DNA of 64,000 nt from assembly GCA_027592755.1 (NCBI GenBank), contig JAQCLE010000008.1:1-64000 (forward strand). The letters are read 5' to 3'. A program made the position numbers and the translations under genes. Within the stretch, counting starts at the first letter, position 1. Every line of letters begins with the position of its first letter. The notes beneath the pieces are model-generated. The model was not told where the DNA came from and ran no database searches. It was given only the letters and a program-made list of their open reading frames with translations. Of this stretch, positions 55,203-63,936 are shown piece by piece. Source of the stretch: Bacteroidota bacterium. GTDB lineage: Bacteria; Bacteroidota; Bacteroidia; Cytophagales; Cyclobacteriaceae.

Positions 55203-55337
55203 TGGCTGTAGGGGAAGGATTCGAACCTCCACGAAGCGGTTAGCCCCAATCCTGGCCGTAAAAGCCGGGATCGGGATTTATCCCTTATCTTCACCCCCGA
55301 GAGAGGAGGGCATGTCTGCCAATTTCAACACCCTACA
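55203..55337 (-). tRNA. Atypical 132-nt Leu-like tRNA with CTC anticodon
   Basis: Acceptor TGTAGGG pairs perfectly with CCCTACA, followed by G73 and an encoded CCA. The D region (TTGAAATTGGCAGAC) is close to that of tRNA-Leu at 62605. Anticodon stem CCCTC/GGGGG with loop CTCTCTC reads CTC (a glutamate codon) although the body is class II. T arm GGAGG-TTCGAAT-CCTTC. About 62 bases separate anticodon and T stems and can fold into a branched arm (GAAG/CTTC base, GGGA-TAAA-TCCC hairpin, and a long hairpin with GATCCCGGC and GCCAGGATT). The encoded CCA contrasts with the other two tRNAs here. A terminator follows. Could be an orphan tRNA, tRNA-like regulator or decayed tRNA. Confidence 0.7.
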
Positions 55338-55430
55338 GTTTAGTTTTGTCCATTTGACAGATCAAAAGTAATGCCCATACTGTTTTGTTAAAAATATTTT
55401 AATAATTTTGGCAAAAGTTTCGATCTCATC

Positions 55431-55446
55431 TAACGATTCGTCGTTA
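55431..55446. promoter_or_regulatory. Palindrome upstream of Lrp gene
   Basis: TAACGATTCGTCGTTA: 6-base inverted arms around four bases, 33 bases ahead of the lrp-type ATG. Lrp/AsnC proteins commonly regulate themselves, so an autoregulatory operator is plausible. Confidence 0.45.
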
Positions 55447-55479
55447 TATTTATAATTCGTCATATAATTTTACCACCAA

Positions 55480-55956
55480 ATGAGCAAAAATTATGAAATT
55501 GATAATGTCGATTTGAAGATTTTAAGCCTTCTGATGGACGATGCCAAGATTCCTTACACGGAAATCGCCAAAAAAGTCTATGTTTCTGGCGGAACCGTGC
55601 ATGTGAGAATGAAAAAGCTTGAGGAAATGGGCGTAGTTACCGGTACAACGCTAAATATGGACTACTCCAAGCTAGGTTATGATGTTACCTGCTTTATGGG
55701 AATCTTTTTACAAAAAAGTAGTTTATATGATGAAGTGGTTGAAAAGCTCAGGGTGGTCCCTGAAATAGTAAAAATTCATTATACAACTGGCAATTACAAT
55801 ATTTTCATAAAGATCCACTGTCGTGATACACGTCATCTAAGAGAGGTTCTCCATGATAAGATCCAGAAAGTAGACGGAATCGAAAGGACAGAAACATTTA
55901 TTTCCCTTGAAGAAAGCCTTAACAGGCATATCCAACTGATGCCTGAGCAGAAGTAG
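55480..55956 (+). CDS. Lrp/AsnC-family transcriptional regulator
   Basis: 158 residues. N-terminal helix-turn-helix (YTEIAKKVYVSGGTVHVRMK) and C-terminal effector-binding RAM domain (VTCFMGIFLQ, VVPEIVKIHYTTGNYNIFIK). Such proteins form ring-shaped multimers that sense amino acids and regulate metabolism. Monocistronic, with a palindromic site upstream. Confidence 0.9.
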   Translation: MSKNYEIDNVDLKILSLLMDDAKIPYTEIAKKVYVSGGTVHVRMKKLEEMGVVTGTTLNMDYSKLGYDVTCFMGIFLQKSSLYDEVVEKLRVVPEIVKIHYTTGNYNIFIKIHCRDTRHLREVLHDKIQKVDGIERTETFISLEESLNRHIQLMPEQK

Positions 55957-56098
55957 TTAGGCCTTGAACGGAGTTAATCGTCATCACGTTATTTCATTGC
56001 TGCTCATGGCATTAATATGACGATTTGTTAAAAAAACTGACGAAAAAGCCAGTTGATGCAACCTTATTCCACGTAATTAGTTTTACATTTGAGCTTAA

Positions 56099-56113
56099 TT
56101 AGAATTATTCTAA
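56099..56113. promoter_or_regulatory. 7-1-7 Fur/PerR-type box before suf operon
   Basis: TTAGAATTATTCTAA is a perfect 7-1-7 palindrome, the same layout as PerR and Fur boxes (TTATAATNATTATAA). It lies 10 bases upstream of the sufB ATG. Just before it TACATTTG (56084-56091) matches the Bacteroidetes -7 element TAnnTTTG, so the box would cover the transcription start. Confidence 0.6.
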
Positions 56114-56123
56114 ATAAGGATGC

Positions 56124-57569
56124 ATGAGCAAAGATGCCGCAATACTTGATCAGATAACTTCTTCTGAATATAAATATGGTTTTGAGTCAAATATTGATTC
56201 AGAATCGGCGCCAATGGGCCTTAATGAGGAGACCGTCAGGTTTATTTCTGCCAAGAAAGAAGAACCTGAGTGGTTACTGGAATGGCGTCTTAAAGCTTAC
56301 CGCCATTGGCTTACACTAAAGGAACCCACATGGGCTAACATTAAGCATCCTCCAATAGATTATCAGGGCATAATATATTATTCAGCACCCAAGAAGAAGA
56401 TTACACTCGATAGCCTGGATGATGTTGATCCCGAATTGAGGGAAACATTTAAGAAACTGGGGATTTCATTAGATGAGCAGAAACGATTAACGGGAGTAGC
56501 GGTGGATGCGGTGCTTGACAGTGTATCTGTTGCCACTACTTTCAAAGACAAATTGGGTGAACTGGGAATCATATTCTGTTCCTTCAGCGAGGCTGTAAAA
56601 GAACACCCGGATTTGATAAAAAAATACCTTGGTAGTGTTGTCCCTATTAACGATAACTATTTTTCCGCATTGAATTCAGCTGTATTTAGTGATGGTTCTT
56701 TCTGTTACATCCCCAAAGGCGTTAGATGCCCCATGGAGTTGTCAACATACTTTAGGATTAATGCAGCGAATACCGGGCAATTTGAGAGAACTTTGATAAT
56801 AGCCGATGAGGGATCCTACGTAAGTTACCTTGAGGGCTGCACCGCTCCCATGCGTGATGAAAATCAACTTCATGCAGCGGTGGTGGAAATCTTTGCTGCA
56901 AAAGATGCAGAAGTTAAATATTCAACGGTTCAGAACTGGTACCCAGGCAGCAAAGAGGGCAAAGGAGGTATTTACAATTTTGTCACCAAGCGAGGAATAT
57001 GCTCAGGGGATAATGCAAAAATTTCGTGGACACAGGTTGAAACTGGCTCGGCTATTACCTGGAAGTATCCAAGCTGTATATTAAAAGGAAACAACAGCAT
57101 CGGAGAGTTTTACTCTGTGGCAGTGACCAATAACTATCAACAGGCCGATACAGGTACCAAAATGATCCACATCGGAAAAAACACCAAGAGTCGGATTGTT
57201 TCGAAAGGTATCTCAGCTGGAAAAAGCCAGAATAGTTACAGAGGTCAGGTACGGGTGATGAGAAAAGCCGAAAATGCAAGAAACTATTCTCAGTGCGATT
57301 CTTTATTAATGGGTGATCAGTGCGGTGCACATACGTTTCCTTACATTGATATAGACAATAAATCTGCTCATGTAGAGCACGAGGCTACAACTTCTAAAAT
57401 TGGTGAGGATCAGATTTTCTACTGTAATCAGAGAGGTATTGCTACCGAAGATGCCGTGGCACTTATCGTGAATGGTTATGCCAAAGAAGTGTTGAATCAA
57501 CTTCCAATGGAGTTTGCAGTTGAGGCCCAAAAACTTCTTGCGCTGACGCTTGAAGGAAGCGTTGGGTAA
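56124..57569 (+). CDS. sufB: Fe-S assembly scaffold protein SufB
   Basis: 481 residues, the usual length. SufB forms the SufBC2D scaffold on which iron-sulfur clusters are built in the cytoplasm. Conserved segments: [40 protein letters not shown] (with the functional cysteine), [20 protein letters not shown] and the C-terminal [20 protein letters not shown] with RGIATEDA. First gene of the suf operon, which is then interrupted by an S23 gene. Confidence 0.95.
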   Translation: MSKDAAILDQITSSEYKYGFESNIDSESAPMGLNEETVRFISAKKEEPEWLLEWRLKAYRHWLTLKEPTWANIKHPPIDYQGIIYYSAPKKKITLDSLDDVDPELRETFKKLGISLDEQKRLTGVAVDAVLDSVSVATTFKDKLGELGIIFCSFSEAVKEHPDLIKKYLGSVVPINDNYFSALNSAVFSDGSFCYIPKGVRCPMELSTYFRINAANTGQFERTLIIADEGSYVSYLEGCTAPMRDENQLHAAVVEIFAAKDAEVKYSTVQNWYPGSKEGKGGIYNFVTKRGICSGDNAKISWTQVETGSAITWKYPSCILKGNNSIGEFYSVAVTNNYQQADTGTKMIHIGKNTKSRIVSKGISAGKSQNSYRGQVRVMRKAENARNYSQCDSLLMGDQCGAHTFPYIDIDNKSAHVEHEATTSKIGEDQIFYCNQRGIATEDAVALIVNGYAKEVLNQLPMEFAVEAQKLLALTLEGSVG

Positions 57570-57580
57570 GAAAATGTTAA

Positions 57581-57602
57581 TTGTTTCTTGTTCCGTGTTT
57601 CT
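57581..57602. repeat. Repeat left of second S23 gene
   Basis: TTGTTTCTTGTTCCGTGTTT plus CT, essentially the inverse of the GAAACA-rich run at 58006-58038 on the other side of the S23 gene. It sits 10 bases after the sufB stop. Confidence 0.7.
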
Positions 57603-57611
57603 AATTCTAAG

Positions 57612-58004
57612 ATGGCGACGATAAGAAAATTTGAAGACATTGAAGCTTGGCAAGAGGCAAGGGAACTTTCGAAGATGATCTATAAAGTGACAAGTAATGG
57701 GCAAGCAGCAAAAGATTTCGGGCTACGAGATCAGATAAGGAGATCATCTGGTTCTGTTATGGACAATATTGCTGAAGGTTTTGACAGAGGGGGAAATAAA
57801 GAGTTCATTCATTTCTTATCAATAGCCAGAGGTTCGGCAGGAGAAGTAAGATCTCAATTGTGCAGAATGCATGATCAATCCTATATTGATAAGAATGAGT
57901 TTGATGTAATGAATGAAATGGCAGTAAAAATTAGTAACCAAATCAGCGGTTTGATGAATTACCTCTCCAAAAGTGATTTTAGTGGGTTAAAATTCAAACG
58001 GTAG
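57612..58004 (+). CDS. Four-helix-bundle (S23-type) protein, in suf operon
   Basis: 130 residues from the ATG at 57612. Same family as the gene at 42396 (IRKFEDIEAWQEARELSKMI; core GLRDQIRRSSGSVMDNIAEG; FIHFLSIARGSAGEVRSQLC), but clearly diverged from it. No role in Fe-S assembly is known for this family. It splits sufB from sufC in an otherwise compact operon and is bounded by inverted GTTTCTTGTTTC-like runs, so it looks like an insertion that keeps downstream expression. Confidence 0.88.
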   Translation: MATIRKFEDIEAWQEARELSKMIYKVTSNGQAAKDFGLRDQIRRSSGSVMDNIAEGFDRGGNKEFIHFLSIARGSAGEVRSQLCRMHDQSYIDKNEFDVMNEMAVKISNQISGLMNYLSKSDFSGLKFKR

Positions 58005-58005
58005 T

Positions 58006-58038
58006 AACAAGAAACAAGAAACCAGAAACCAGAAACAC
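58006..58038. repeat. Repeat right of second S23 gene
   Basis: A run of AACAAGAAACAAGAAACC and CAGAAACCAGAAACAC units, 1 base after the S23 stop and ending 4 bases before the sufC ATG. It displaces any original sufC ribosome-binding site; A/G-rich repeats may serve instead. Confidence 0.75.
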
Positions 58039-58042
58039 TATA

Positions 58043-58798
58043 ATGTTAAGTATTAAAAATTTAAGGGCATCGATTGATGGGAACGAGATTCTAAAGGGTA
58101 TAAACCTGGAGGTGAAAGCTGGTGAAGTTCACGCAATTATGGGACCAAATGGTTCCGGTAAGAGCACATTGGCCTCAGTATTAGCGGGTAGGGAGGAATA
58201 TGATGTTAATAGTGGTACAATAGAATATCTGGGACGGGACTTGATGGAAATGAATCCGGAAGAAAGAGCCAGAGAGGGAGTATTCCTTGCATTTCAATAT
58301 CCGGTTGAGATTCCGGGAGTAAGTACAACTAATTTTTTAAAGACAGCACTCAATCAAATCAGAGAACATCGTGGTGAAGAAAGATTGGATGCGGTTTCAT
58401 TTCTTACGCTTATGAAAGAAAAGATGAAGCTGGTTGAATTAGATCAAACACTTATCAGCAGATCTTTGAATGAAGGATTTTCCGGTGGTGAGAAAAAAAG
58501 GAATGAAATTTTTCAAATGGCCATGCTGGAACCAAAACTAGCAATACTTGACGAAACAGATTCGGGTTTAGATATTGACGCTCTTAAAATCGTAGCGAAT
58601 GGCGTGAACAAATTAAAGTCTTCCGATAACGCAACAATAGTAGTAACCCATTACCAAAGACTCCTGGATTATATAATACCGGATTTTGTTCATGTATTGA
58701 TGAATGGGAAGTTTGTAAAGTCAGGGGGTAAGGAACTGGCTTATAAACTAGAGGAACTGGGATATGACTGGATAAAGGAAGAACAAGCTTTGGTGTAA
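58043..58798 (+). CDS. sufC: Fe-S assembly ATPase SufC
   Basis: 251 residues, an ABC-type ATPase without membrane partner. Walker A GPNGSGKST, Q-loop LAFQYPVEIPG, signature FSGGEKKRNE, Walker B LAILDETDSGLD and the His of VVTHYQRL. It powers the SufBCD scaffold. Its start follows the repeat run directly. The gap to sufD is 12 bases. Confidence 0.95.
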   Translation: MLSIKNLRASIDGNEILKGINLEVKAGEVHAIMGPNGSGKSTLASVLAGREEYDVNSGTIEYLGRDLMEMNPEERAREGVFLAFQYPVEIPGVSTTNFLKTALNQIREHRGEERLDAVSFLTLMKEKMKLVELDQTLISRSLNEGFSGGEKKRNEIFQMAMLEPKLAILDETDSGLDIDALKIVANGVNKLKSSDNATIVVTHYQRLLDYIIPDFVHVLMNGKFVKSGGKELAYKLEELGYDWIKEEQALV

Positions 58799-58810
58799 TG
58801 CAATAGTTCA

Positions 58811-60124
58811 ATGGGGAAAAAATTAAACGAAATTTTCGCATCACAATTTCAGTCATTTGAAAACCGGCTGAATGGTGAGAAACAAATGCCTGTTCATAAA
58901 CTTCGAAAAGATGCCTTTGAAGCACTTCAAAGTACTGGCCTCCCGGATAATAAAAATGAGGAATATAGATTTACTCGTTTGACAACACTTCTTGAGAGGT
59001 CATTCAATCTGAGTCAGCAAAATCCCGAACAATCTTTGACGAAAGATCAAATTGATGGTCGCATGATGAAAGATATCGATGGATCGTCTTTGGTTTTTCT
59101 AAATGGTGTTTATTCAAAAGAACAATCAGTAATTGCCTCCGAGCATCAGGATATAACTATAGACAGTCTCCAGGATGCAATTAAATATGATTCTGAGTGT
59201 TTTGAGCACTATTTCAACAAAACAAAATCATATGGAAATGACGGATTCTTATCATGGAACACCGCATTTACTGAAACCGGCGTTAAAATATCGGTTGAAT
59301 CTAATAGGACATATGAGAAACCCATTGTTCTGAATTTTATAACTGATGCAACGGGACAACAATTTATAGGCAACCCCAGGATATTGATTCAAATAGGAGA
59401 AAATAGTGAAATCACCTTCTTGGAGAATTTTAAAACCATTGGGGATTTTCCTGCCTTTAATAATCTTGCGCTTGAGATTATTTCAGAAAAAGCCTCGAGG
59501 GTTAAGTACATCAAAATTCAGGATGATGGCGATAACACCATCCATATGAGCAATTCGATGGTATATCAGACCGACGCTTGTAACGTCTCGATGTTTGCTT
59601 TCACTTTCAGTGGGAAGATGGTAAGAAACAATTTGAATGTTGTTGTGGACGGTGAGGGCTGCGAGGCGAATATGTACGGATTGTATTTGCTCAACGGAAC
59701 AACGCATGCTGACAACCATACGGTTGTAGATCATAGAAAGCCAAATTCAGTAAGTAATGAGCTCTATAAGGGTATATTGGATGATAAGTCCAGAGGAGTC
59801 TTTAATGGAAAAATTTATGTTCGTCAACTGGCTCAGAAAACCAATGCCTTTCAATCTAATAACAACATTTTGCTTTCTAATGATGCCACAATAAATACCA
59901 AACCTCAACTCGAAATTTGGGCCGATGATGTGAAGTGTTCTCATGGTTGCACCACAGGTCAACTTGATGATGAGCAGTTATTTTACCTGAGATCCCGGGG
60001 AATTGACAAGGATCGAGCAATTGGCATTTTATTACAAGCTTTTGCAAATGATATTTTTGATAAGACCCCGGTGAAAGAATTGAGGAGTTATTTGGAAGAA
60101 ATAGTAATGGATAGGTTGAATTAA
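58811..60124 (+). CDS. sufD: Fe-S assembly protein SufD
   Basis: 437 residues, SufB paralogue and partner in the SufBC2D complex, likely involved in iron entry. The C-terminal beta-helix region shows DDKSRGVFNGKIYVRQLAQK, AFQSNNNILLSNDATINTKP, LEIWADDVKCSHGCTTGQLD and LRSRGIDKDRA, all typical. The N-terminal 120 residues are helical and more variable, as usual. Followed after 13 bases by sufS. Confidence 0.95.
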   Translation: MGKKLNEIFASQFQSFENRLNGEKQMPVHKLRKDAFEALQSTGLPDNKNEEYRFTRLTTLLERSFNLSQQNPEQSLTKDQIDGRMMKDIDGSSLVFLNGVYSKEQSVIASEHQDITIDSLQDAIKYDSECFEHYFNKTKSYGNDGFLSWNTAFTETGVKISVESNRTYEKPIVLNFITDATGQQFIGNPRILIQIGENSEITFLENFKTIGDFPAFNNLALEIISEKASRVKYIKIQDDGDNTIHMSNSMVYQTDACNVSMFAFTFSGKMVRNNLNVVVDGEGCEANMYGLYLLNGTTHADNHTVVDHRKPNSVSNELYKGILDDKSRGVFNGKIYVRQLAQKTNAFQSNNNILLSNDATINTKPQLEIWADDVKCSHGCTTGQLDDEQLFYLRSRGIDKDRAIGILLQAFANDIFDKTPVKELRSYLEEIVMDRLN

Positions 60125-60137
60125 CAATGATTTTAGA

Positions 60138-61370
60138 ATGATTCAGGCATCAGTTTTAGATATAAAAGAGATTCGAACACAGTTTCCTATACTTCAGGAA
60201 GAAGTGAATGGCAAAAGATTGGTTTATTTTGACAATGCAGCCACCACCCAAAAACCTAATGCTGTTCTGAAGGCATTGGAAGAGTATTATCATCACAAGA
60301 ATGCCAACATACATCGTGGAATTCATACCCTGGCAGAAAAGGCTACCACTGCTTTTGAGGAGACACGCAAAAGGGTCAAATCATTTATTAATGCGACCGA
60401 AGCTGAGGAAATAATATTCACTAAAGGAACAACTGAAAGCATTAATCTGGTTGCATCCAGCTATGGCAGAAAATTCCTCAAGGCTGGCGATGAAGTCATT
60501 ATTTCCACCATGGAGCATCATTCCAATATTGTTCCGTGGCAAATGATATGCGAAGAAAAAGGAGCTATCCTGAAGGTTATTCCTGTCAATGACAATGGTG
60601 AACTTTTATTGGAAGAATACGAAAACCTGTTATCTGAAAAGACCAGGATTGTTTCGGTAGTTTATGCCTCGAATTCACTGGGCACAATTAATCCGGTTAA
60701 GACCATCATAAAAAAGGCACATGAATATAGCGCTGTGGTACTCTTAGACGGAGCACAGGCCACAGCGCATCTCGATATTGACGTGCAGGACTTGGATGCT
60801 GATTTCTATGCACTTTCTGCCCATAAAATGTATGGACCAACAGGTGTTGGTGTCCTTTATGGCAAAAGGGACCTGCTCGAGAAAATGCCGCCTTATCAAG
60901 GTGGAGGTGAAATGATAAAGGATGTATCTTTTGAAAAAACTACCTATAATGATATACCTTATAAATTTGAGGCTGGCACACCCAATATTGCGGATGTTGT
61001 AGGTTTTAAATATGCAATGGATTTTGTTGATGAAATTGGAAAGCCGAATATTCATGCGCATGAAATGGCGGTATATGATTATGCTGTGGAGAAGATGGAG
61101 GAGATACCCGGGTTTCAACCCGTTGGCATTGCACTTAAAAAAGTAAGCGTTTTATCTTTTTTGATTGATGGGATACATCCATTTGATATTGGTCAGATGC
61201 TTGATGCACGAGGTGTTGCCGTAAGAACGGGACATCATTGCACACAACCTTTAATGGACCGGTATGGCATTGAAGGAACTGCAAGAGCATCTTTTTCGAT
61301 TTATAATACAAAGGATGAGGTTGATGTGATGGTTGATGCCCTTAAGCGAATCATTAATTTTATTAAATAA
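60138..61370 (+). CDS. sufS: Cysteine desulfurase SufS
   Basis: 410 residues, a PLP-dependent group II cysteine desulfurase that takes sulfur from cysteine. YFDNAATTQKPNAVLKALEE at the start, STMEHHSNIVPWQ near residue 120, PLP lysine in LSAHKMYGPTG (near 229), and the catalytic cysteine in RTGHHCTQPLM (near 367). The last base of the stop codon is the first base of the sufE start, giving tight translational coupling. Confidence 0.95.
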   Translation: MIQASVLDIKEIRTQFPILQEEVNGKRLVYFDNAATTQKPNAVLKALEEYYHHKNANIHRGIHTLAEKATTAFEETRKRVKSFINATEAEEIIFTKGTTESINLVASSYGRKFLKAGDEVIISTMEHHSNIVPWQMICEEKGAILKVIPVNDNGELLLEEYENLLSEKTRIVSVVYASNSLGTINPVKTIIKKAHEYSAVVLLDGAQATAHLDIDVQDLDADFYALSAHKMYGPTGVGVLYGKRDLLEKMPPYQGGGEMIKDVSFEKTTYNDIPYKFEAGTPNIADVVGFKYAMDFVDEIGKPNIHAHEMAVYDYAVEKMEEIPGFQPVGIALKKVSVLSFLIDGIHPFDIGQMLDARGVAVRTGHHCTQPLMDRYGIEGTARASFSIYNTKDEVDVMVDALKRIINFIK

Positions 61371-61804
61371 TGGCCACTACTGAAGCGCAAGATCAGATTA
61401 TTGAGGAGTTTGCCATTTTGGATGGTGATCAGGAGATGATGAATTTTTACATCGTGGAGCTTGGGCAAAAAATGGAATTATTAGGCGAAGAGTACATGAT
61501 TGATGACAATCTCGTTAAGGGATGCCAGTCAAAAGTTTGGCTAAAATCTGAATTGACAGGGGATAAGGTAAAGTATTTGGCGGATAGCAATACAGCAATT
61601 ACCAAAGGACTTGTGAGCTTGCTCATCAGGGTTTTTTCAGGGCAAACTCCGGAAGATATAATCAGTACTGAAATATATTTTCCAGAGAAGATAGGAATGT
61701 CAAGATTCATAGGTACTCAGCGTTCAAATGGTTTCCTGGCAATGATCAAGCAAATGAAGCTGGAAGCAATAGCTTACCGGGTGGTTTTAGAAAACCAAAA
61801 TTGA
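61370..61804 (+). CDS. sufE: Sulfur acceptor SufE
   Basis: 144 residues. SufE accepts the persulfide sulfur from SufS; its acceptor cysteine is in LVKGCQSKVWL (near residue 50). AFGRLG-like end is replaced by FIGTQRSNGFLAMIKQMK, normal for this group. Overlaps sufS by one base. Confidence 0.93.
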   Translation: MATTEAQDQIIEEFAILDGDQEMMNFYIVELGQKMELLGEEYMIDDNLVKGCQSKVWLKSELTGDKVKYLADSNTAITKGLVSLLIRVFSGQTPEDIISTEIYFPEKIGMSRFIGTQRSNGFLAMIKQMKLEAIAYRVVLENQN

Positions 61805-61812
61805 ATTCAGCA

Positions 61813-62139
61813 ATGGAGATAACAGAAGAAAAAACATTGGAATTGAAGGATAAGATAGTTAACGCAATCAAAACAGTATTTGATCCAGAAATTCCTGTTG
61901 ATGTTTATGAACTGGGATTGATTTATGAAATAAATGTTTTGCCTGTCAACAACGTAGAAATAGTAATGACGTTAACTTCACCATCATGTCCATCGGCAGA
62001 GGCAATCCCGAACGAAATTGAGCAAAGTGTTAGAAGTATTGATGAAGTGAATGATGTTCATATTGAATTAACGTTTGATCCGCCCTATGCGCCGGATATG
62101 ATGTCTGAAGCTGCCAAACTTGAGCTTGGCTTTATGTAA
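61813..62139 (+). CDS. MIP18/DUF59 Fe-S assembly protein (SufT-like)
   Basis: 108 residues from the ATG at 61813, 8 bases after the sufE stop (a TTG four codons earlier overlaps sufE). The MIP18 motif IKTVFDPEIPVDVYELGLIY and LTSPSCPSAEAIP (conserved cysteine) are present, with FDPPYAPDMMSEAA at the end. Members help deliver or mature Fe-S clusters. Part of the suf operon. Confidence 0.9.
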   Translation: MEITEEKTLELKDKIVNAIKTVFDPEIPVDVYELGLIYEINVLPVNNVEIVMTLTSPSCPSAEAIPNEIEQSVRSIDEVNDVHIELTFDPPYAPDMMSEAAKLELGFM

Positions 62140-62170
62140 TAATTATTGATAACTATTAAACTTATAAAAA

Positions 62171-62587
62171 ATGTATCCTGAAGAATTAGTTGCACCAATG
62201 CGAACGGAACTTACTTCCGTTGGTTTTACAGAGTTTAAAACGGCACAAGAGGTTGAAGATCATTTGGAAAACCATAGAGGAACGACTTTGATCGTAATCA
62301 ATTCGGTATGTGGTTGCGCTGCTGGAGCTGCAAGACCCGGCGTGGTGGCCGCTGTTAAGCACAGTGACAAAAAGCCTGATACCCTTGCAACCGTTTTTGC
62401 GGGAGCCGATATTGAAGCTGTCGCAAAAACCAGGGAATATCACGCTCCATATCCGCCATCATCCCCATCAATTGCCTTGTTTAAGGATGGTGAATTGGTC
62501 CATATGGTTGAGCGTCATCATATTGAGGGAAGACCGGCTGAGCTAATCGCAAATCATTTAGTACAGGTTTTCGAAGAATATTGCTAA
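62171..62587 (+). CDS. BrxA/BrxB-family bacilliredoxin
   Basis: 138 residues. The CGC motif is in NSVCGCAAGAARPGV (Cys47 and Cys49). Bacilliredoxins have a thioredoxin-like fold and reduce mixed disulfides with low-molecular-weight thiols. The other typical segments, YHAPYPPSSPSIALFKDG and MVERHHIEGR, are present. Last gene of the suf region, 31 bases after the MIP18 gene; a redox role next to Fe-S assembly is reasonable. Confidence 0.9.
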   Translation: MYPEELVAPMRTELTSVGFTEFKTAQEVEDHLENHRGTTLIVINSVCGCAAGAARPGVVAAVKHSDKKPDTLATVFAGADIEAVAKTREYHAPYPPSSPSIALFKDGELVHMVERHHIEGRPAELIANHLVQVFEEYC

Positions 62588-62604
62588 ATAGCAAGTTCTT
62601 CCTT

Positions 62605-62686
62605 GCGCATGTGGTGAAATTGGTAGACACGCTGTCTTCAGGAGGCAGTGCTTTCGGGTGTGGAGGTTCGAGTCCTCTCATGCGCA
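62605..62686 (+). tRNA. tRNA-Leu(CAG)
   Basis: 82 nt class II tRNA. Acceptor GCGCATG/CATGCGC, D arm GTGAAATTGGTAGAC, anticodon stem CTGTC/GGCAG with loop TTCAGGA (anticodon CAG), variable arm TGCTTTCGGGTG, T arm GGAGG-TTCGAGT-CCTCT, discriminator A, no encoded CCA. Confidence 0.95.
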
Positions 62687-62704
62687 CAGAATTTTTCCCT
62701 GATA

Positions 62705-63874
62705 TTAATCAATAAGGTTGAACAAACGACTCCATCGGATTTTCCTGAAGCTAAATGCGCTTTGTTCTGAGTCTACTGAGAGCCAAATGAACAAGGCTTT
62801 TCCGACTACGTGATTTTCTGGAACAAAACCCCAAAAACGAGAGTCAAGAGAGTTGTGTCTATTGTCACCCATCATAAAGTAATAATTTTGTTTGAAGGTA
62901 TATTCACTTACTTCTTGTCCGTCGATAAGTAATTTAAAGTCCTCAACGGTTACGTCGACATTATCCTCATAATCCCGGATTGTTGAGGTATACTTGATGA
63001 TATTCATCGAATCCATTTGAATAGTCATGCCTTTGGCCGGAATGATAAGGGGGCCAAAGAAGTCTTTGTTCCAATCAATATAATCTGACTTTGGGAAGAT
63101 GTCTCTTTCGGAATAATCCTCTGGCGATTTAAGCAGGGCAATCGCAGGAATAAAATTAAGAGTTTGCAATTTTTTTATGGTTTCTGGCCGCGTTTGAATG
63201 ATGTAAGCCAAATCAAGTCCTTCAAAATCTCCTAGCGGAATACTATTCTGAGATAATATCCGATCGATCATTCTTGAATCATGATAGGGGTGAACCTCAC
63301 CTAATGAAATATCATATTGTTGAAAGAATCGATCTGGCAGGGGTTCCCTTGAACCAATAAGGTAACTAAGTTCCATGTCAATGGGGTTCTCCATAGCCTC
63401 ACCGTTAACGTATACCTGTGTGTCATAAACCTGGAGTGTGTCGCCACCTATTGCCACACATCTTTTGATATAGTGTGTTTTTAAATCGAGTGGCAGATCA
63501 GGGTCATCGGCTGGATAATTGAAAACAACAACGTCGTTTCTTTCTACGTCTGAAATTCCTGGTAAACGATACTGTGGTAGTTGTATCCAGTCGAGATAGG
63601 ATGGCAATTCGGTAAGCCAGATTTTTCCATGAGTGAGCGGCACCTGAAGTGGAGTTTTTGGAGTTCTTGAACCATAACTTATTTTACTAACAAAAAGATA
63701 ATCACCTACCAGCAGAGATTTCTCCATTGAAGGCGTTGGAATTGTAAATGCCTCCATGAAAATCCAACGGATTAACGTGGCGGCAACAACCGCGAAAACT
63801 ATTGCATCCCACCACTCCTGTAATGCCGATTTCTTTCCCTTGGGTTCTTTTTTCTTAAAAAAATCAAATTTCAT
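62705..63874 (-). CDS. lepB: Signal peptidase I
   Basis: 389 residues, the enlarged Bacteroidetes form. One N-terminal membrane segment (about 23-45), catalytic serine in TIPTPSMEKSLLVGDY (near residue 50), catalytic lysine in YIKRCVAIGGDTLQ (near 138), and the box E segment FMMGDNRHNSLDSRFWGFVP at about 335-355. The insertion between about 150 and 300 is usual in this phylum. It removes signal peptides from exported proteins at the inner membrane. The gap to the dapB-like gene is 62 bases, same strand. Confidence 0.93.
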   Translation of the reverse strand: MKFDFFKKKEPKGKKSALQEWWDAIVFAVVAATLIRWIFMEAFTIPTPSMEKSLLVGDYLFVSKISYGSRTPKTPLQVPLTHGKIWLTELPSYLDWIQLPQYRLPGISDVERNDVVVFNYPADDPDLPLDLKTHYIKRCVAIGGDTLQVYDTQVYVNGEAMENPIDMELSYLIGSREPLPDRFFQQYDISLGEVHPYHDSRMIDRILSQNSIPLGDFEGLDLAYIIQTRPETIKKLQTLNFIPAIALLKSPEDYSERDIFPKSDYIDWNKDFFGPLIIPAKGMTIQMDSMNIIKYTSTIRDYEDNVDVTVEDFKLLIDGQEVSEYTFKQNYYFMMGDNRHNSLDSRFWGFVPENHVVGKALFIWLSVDSEQSAFSFRKIRWSRLFNLID

Positions 63875-63936
63875 TCTATACTATTTAAAAAAGAGTCGCA
63901 AAAATATGTGATTATAAACTCAAACATGTAGGGTAA

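Noticed and set aside
55203-55337. A tmRNA or selenocysteine tRNA
   Set aside because: There is no tag-peptide frame or 300-nt length for tmRNA, and the anticodon is not TCA and the acceptor stem is not extended as in tRNA-Sec.
57306-57704. A 132-codon minus-strand frame across the sufB end
   Set aside because: It is the shadow of sufB and the S23 gene; codon pattern follows those genes.
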